Source of the DNA: an uncultured Bacteroidota bacterium
Lineage (GTDB): Bacteria; Bacteroidota; Bacteroidia; Bacteroidales; P3
Reading direction: 5' to 3'
Length of the DNA stretch: 9,346 bases
Assembly (NCBI GenBank): GCA_902766265.1
Contig: CACXCY010000235.1
Coordinates: forward strand, 1-9,346
The translations under genes and the position numbers were made by a program. Of this stretch, positions 6,874-9,346 are shown one piece after another. The notes beneath the pieces are model-generated. The model was not told the origin of the DNA, searched no databases, and was given only the letters and a program-made list of their open reading frames with translations. Numbering within the stretch: position 1 is the first letter of the stretch; each line of letters opens with the position of its first letter.

Positions 6874-7956
6874 ATGAACCAAAACAATTTCTGCATCATT
6901 ATGGCCGGCGGCATGGGCAGCCGCTTCTGGCCCATGAGCAGCTATAACAACCCCAAGCAGTTCATCGACATCTTCGGCACGGGACAATCGATGCTGCAGA
7001 ACACCTTCCGCCGCCTAACGCTGGTATGTCCGCGAGAGAACATCATCATCGTAACCTCGCGCGGCTGCGCCGAGCAGGTGCGCCAACAGATTCCCGACCT
7101 GCTGGACTATCAGGTGCTCTGCGAGCCCATGCGCCGCAACACGGCACCCTGCATCGCCTATGCCGCCGCCGTCATCAACGAGCTCAACCCTAACGCCAAT
7201 GTTATCGTGACACCGTCGGACCACGCCATTTTCAACGACAACCTTTTTGCCAAGGACCTGGGCGACGCTGTGTCAATAGCCGACAAATACGACTGGATTG
7301 TCACCATCGGAGTGCGACCCACGACCCCCAACACCAAATACGGATACATACAGTTTGCCGAGCAGTCCTCGACGCTGGCTTTGCCCATGCTGCACAAGGT
7401 GGTAACCTTCACCGAGAAGCCGCCGCTCGATATGGCCATGCAGTTCATCAACTCGGGCGAGTTCTTCTGGAATACCGGTATCCTGGTGTGGCGCCTACCG
7501 GTGCTGATGCAGTCGTTCCGCCAGTTCCTGCCAACGATAGCCGACACCTTCGGCGACCTGGGCTTCGACACACCGCCCGCCGAGCTGGCACGCATATACT
7601 CCACCACGGAGGCCATCTCGGTGGACTTCGGCATCATGGAGAAAGCCGACAACGTGCATGTGATGGAGGCCGAATTCGGATGGTCGGACGTGGAGACGTG
7701 GGACTCGCTCTACAACACCTGCCCCAAGGACGAGAACGACAACGCTGTGGCCACAGGCCGCGTAATGGCCTACGACTGCAAGGGCTGCGTGGTACACCTG
7801 CCGCCGTCGCGCACCCTCATCATGCAAGGACTGGAAAACTGCATCGTGACCGCCAACGACGAGGTGATGATGATATGCCGTCGCGAAGCTGAGAACCAGA
7901 TAGCCAAGTTCGCCAGCGACTACGACCTATACAAGAGCAAACGCGGCAACCGCTAA
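6874..7956 (+). CDS. manC: Mannose-1-phosphate guanylyltransferase (GDP-mannose synthesis)
   Basis: A 360-residue cytoplasmic enzyme expected to make GDP-mannose from mannose-1-phosphate and GTP, the donor for mannosyl and, after conversion, fucosyl groups in capsule, LPS and glycoproteins. The family motifs appear in order: the nucleotide loop AGGMGSRFWPMS (11-22) followed by PKQF, EPMRRNTAP (84-92), VTPSDH (112-117), the KYGYI strand, FTEKP (179-183, the FVEKP sugar-binding motif) and FFWNTGI (197-203). It is the single-domain form: there is no C-terminal phosphomannose isomerase cupin domain as in longer type II enzymes of about 470 residues, so isomerase activity must come from elsewhere. 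The C-terminal part has the GWSDVETWDSLY segment typical of the family. It lies 31 bases after thyA and 18 before the secreted-protein gene. The symbol follows common usage; cpsB or rfbM are synonyms in other species. Confidence 0.92.
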   Translation: MNQNNFCIIMAGGMGSRFWPMSSYNNPKQFIDIFGTGQSMLQNTFRRLTLVCPRENIIIVTSRGCAEQVRQQIPDLLDYQVLCEPMRRNTAPCIAYAAAVINELNPNANVIVTPSDHAIFNDNLFAKDLGDAVSIADKYDWIVTIGVRPTTPNTKYGYIQFAEQSSTLALPMLHKVVTFTEKPPLDMAMQFINSGEFFWNTGILVWRLPVLMQSFRQFLPTIADTFGDLGFDTPPAELARIYSTTEAISVDFGIMEKADNVHVMEAEFGWSDVETWDSLYNTCPKDENDNAVATGRVMAYDCKGCVVHLPPSRTLIMQGLENCIVTANDEVMMICRREAENQIAKFASDYDLYKSKRGNR

Positions 7957-7974
7957 CCAACAACAAGAAAACAA

Positions 7975-8823
7975 ATGAGATATCTGCTAACTATTCTAGC
8001 AGCCATACTGATGGCCACCTTACGACTCACCGCACAGGATTTGATTATCCCACGACAAGGTGCTCCTATCACAGCGTATAACGTAGATGCCAGTAAGACT
8101 TTTATATATTACACTATCACTAATGACACTAACGCAAAACTGCTAAGAATTCCCAAAGATAGTGTATTAATGGTACGTAAAGCAGATGGTACGGCAATAG
8201 AGATCAATATCTCTCAACCTATTAAGCAAGCTAACAAAAATCCACAAAAAGACTCAAACAATTACCCAATCATTGATGAAGCAAGCATTCACGGCAACCT
8301 CATAGCAAAGGGTAACAGGGTATTCATCCCAACCGATAGCCAAACAGAAGCCGAACTTGCAGGACAGATACAATTCAGAGAGAAAGTACGGGAATGGGGA
8401 TACTGGACAGTAGTAGACAGTCCTGAACAAGGTCATTTTGTATTGCAATATATATTAGACTCAGAGGGTAAGGACTACTCTATTTTATTACTCCGCCCTA
8501 GAGAATACTATAAAAAAAGACCATCCATTGATTTTAAACTCGGTGATGTCGGTTTAGCTATTGCAAAATGCAAATCTAACGACTCTGATTCAAGGAAGAG
8601 CATAGAAGATGCGACCATGCTGTTTAACCATTTAAAGAAAATGATCACCGATCCCGACTACGATAAAAAAGTCGAGAAGTATTCAAGATTTATATACAAC
8701 GATGACTATGACTATTCCCAATCTCCATCTGAACACTTCTATCACTACATAAAATATATGAAAGCAGAAAGCACTAAAAAAGACATCACACATAGTCGGA
8801 TATCCATCCCAACTTTGTATTAA
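7975..8823 (+). CDS. Secreted protein with KSD-like N-terminal domain, function unknown
   Basis: A 282-residue protein with a signal peptide (MRYLLTILAAILMATLRLTA, likely cut before Gln21). Residues 21-78 resemble the KSD-type domain common in exported Bacteroidota proteins. In that pattern a short strand after AQD (DLIIPRQGAPI) precedes a strand with paired aromatics (FIYYTITN), then a Lys/Ile-Pro-Lys-Asp-Ser turn (RIPKDSVLMV), then DGTAIEI. A lysine- and asparagine-rich linker follows (80-100). Residues 125-180 form a second segment with WGYWTVVDSPEQGHFVLQYIL, which looks like a small globular domain. The tail (225-282) is rich in Tyr, Asp and Lys. No catalytic motif is evident. The gene is distinctly AT-rich compared with its neighbours: by hand count 23 of 60 bases are G or C at 8161-8220, against 37 of 60 at 7681-7740. 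It also uses AGA, TTA and ATA codons that are scarce nearby, hinting at later acquisition. It starts 18 bases after manC. Confidence 0.75.
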   Translation: MRYLLTILAAILMATLRLTAQDLIIPRQGAPITAYNVDASKTFIYYTITNDTNAKLLRIPKDSVLMVRKADGTAIEINISQPIKQANKNPQKDSNNYPIIDEASIHGNLIAKGNRVFIPTDSQTEAELAGQIQFREKVREWGYWTVVDSPEQGHFVLQYILDSEGKDYSILLLRPREYYKKRPSIDFKLGDVGLAIAKCKSNDSDSRKSIEDATMLFNHLKKMITDPDYDKKVEKYSRFIYNDDYDYSQSPSEHFYHYIKYMKAESTKKDITHSRISIPTLY

Positions 8824-8848
8824 GTTCCCTGCACAATAATACAATATC

Positions 8849-8866
8849 ATTGTCGTTATGGACAAT
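8849..8866. repeat. Short inverted repeat between the secreted-protein gene and asnS
   Basis: ATTGTC at 8849-8854 is perfectly complementary to GACAAT at 8861-8866, with the six-base loop GTTATG. Two further pairs could form outside a single mismatch. It lies in the 80-base, strongly A/T-rich gap 25 bases after the TAA at 8821-8823. It could be a weak terminator, although no run of T follows the right arm (TATTACC comes next). It could also be an operator-like site upstream of asnS. A stem of six pairs in A/T-rich sequence can also arise by chance. The rest of the gap holds no clear promoter boxes, though an asnS promoter probably lies here. Confidence 0.4.
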
Positions 8867-8903
8867 TATTACCAATAATAGAATAACTTAAAACACAATA
8901 ATA

Positions 8904-9346
8904 ATGAAACGCTACGAGATTAAACAATTACTGAATGGGGACGTTTCGAATCTCATCGGTACAACAATATGCGTGAAGGGCTGGGTGCGCACCAAACGAG
9001 GCAACAAGAACGTGGCCTTCATCGCCCTCAACGACGGCTCGATTATCCACAACATACAAGTGGTGGCCGACCCCACAAAGTTTGAAGAGGAGCTGAAACG
9101 CATCACCACCGGCGCCTGCATCGGCGTCAGCGGCAAGCTCGTCAGCAGCCAGGGCAGCGGCCAGGCCGTCGAGGTGCAGGCCGAGAGCATCGTCGTCTAC
9201 GGTGAAGCCGACCCGAACACCTACCCCCTGCAGAAGAAAGGACACTCGATGGAGTTCCTGCGCGAGATTGGCCACCTGCGCCTGCGCACCAACACCTTCG
9301 GCGCCGTCATGCGTCTGCGCCACAACATGGCCATGGCCATCCACAC
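8904..9346 (+). CDS. asnS: Asparagine-tRNA ligase, 5' part (cut by window end)
   Basis: The first 147 residues, of about 465 usual for AsnRS, are present; the frame is open to the last base. The enzyme charges tRNA-Asn with asparagine using ATP. Residues 1 to about 105 are the OB-fold anticodon-binding domain, with the strand pattern VKGWVRTKRGNKNVAFIALNDGS near 24-46 and GTTICV before it. The start of the class II catalytic domain follows: YPLQKKGHSMEFLREIGHLRLRTNTFGAV (107-135). The PLQKK and EFLR combination separates AsnRS from the closely related AspRS, and its presence suggests that asparaginyl-tRNA is made directly. The gene follows an 80-base A/T-rich gap and is GC-rich again, like the genes before 7957. 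The ATG at 8904 is preceded by AATAATA and gives the expected N-terminus (MKRYEIKQLL). Confidence 0.95.
   Translation, partial: MKRYEIKQLLNGDVSNLIGTTICVKGWVRTKRGNKNVAFIALNDGSIIHNIQVVADPTKFEEELKRITTGACIGVSGKLVSSQGSGQAVEVQAESIVVYGEADPNTYPLQKKGHSMEFLREIGHLRLRTNTFGAVMRLRHNMAMAIH

Noticed and set aside
6874..7956. ManC as a bifunctional enzyme with a phosphomannose isomerase domain.
   Set aside because: The protein ends at 360 residues, before where a cupin isomerase domain would begin, and nothing resembling one follows.
8928..9344. A 138-codon minus-strand frame at the right end.
   Set aside because: It is antisense to asnS, which has clear OB-fold and AsnRS catalytic-domain motifs.

Overview
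The window looks like chromosomal core sequence from a member of the Bacteroidota, most likely order Bacteroidales. The evidence is the gene content: a DUF4292-type lipoprotein after a TPR lipoprotein, a THUMP-like methyltransferase family I know from this phylum, a Bacteroidota-style nucleotidyltransferase, and a secreted protein with a KSD-type N-terminal domain. Start codons follow short A/T-rich stretches rather than clear Shine-Dalgarno sites. Codon use is GC-rich (GCC, CTG, CGC, CCC, TAC) in all but one gene. I cannot name a genus. Every supported gene lies on the + strand.

Layout. Bases 1-156 hold the 3' end of an unidentified, hydrophobic protein gene. A tightly packed cluster follows: a 558-residue TPR lipoprotein (161-1837), a 224-residue DUF4292 lipoprotein (1850-2524), a 248-residue exported protein with LolA-like features (2535-3281) and tadA, the tRNA adenosine deaminase gene (3278-3748), which overlaps its neighbour by 4 nt. 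Next come a nucleotidyltransferase of unknown sugar specificity (3791-4681) and a class I SAM methyltransferase with a THUMP-like C-terminus (4714-5931). A 116-base A/T-rich gap with weak promoter-like elements precedes thyA (6048-6842), then a mannose-1-phosphate guanylyltransferase (6874-7956) and a strikingly AT-rich gene for a secreted KSD-like protein (7975-8823). After an 80-base gap containing a small inverted repeat, the 5' third of asnS (8904 onward) runs off the window.

How the genes work together. The first block points to the envelope: two lipoproteins and one periplasmic protein, with DUF4292 and the LolA-like protein probably sharing the lipid- or lipoprotein-handling fold. TadA, the methyltransferase and AsnS belong to tRNA/rRNA maturation and translation. 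ThyA makes dTMP, and the two nucleotidyltransferases activate sugars for glycans. This is mostly housekeeping packed in one direction, not an obvious dedicated pathway.

I found no phage, transposon, CRISPR, toxin-antitoxin, tRNA, rRNA or recognised defence genes. The points most worth a second look are the AT-rich gene between manC and asnS, the DUF4292/LolA-like tandem pair, and the uncharacterised methyltransferase. I do not see a clear undescribed system.
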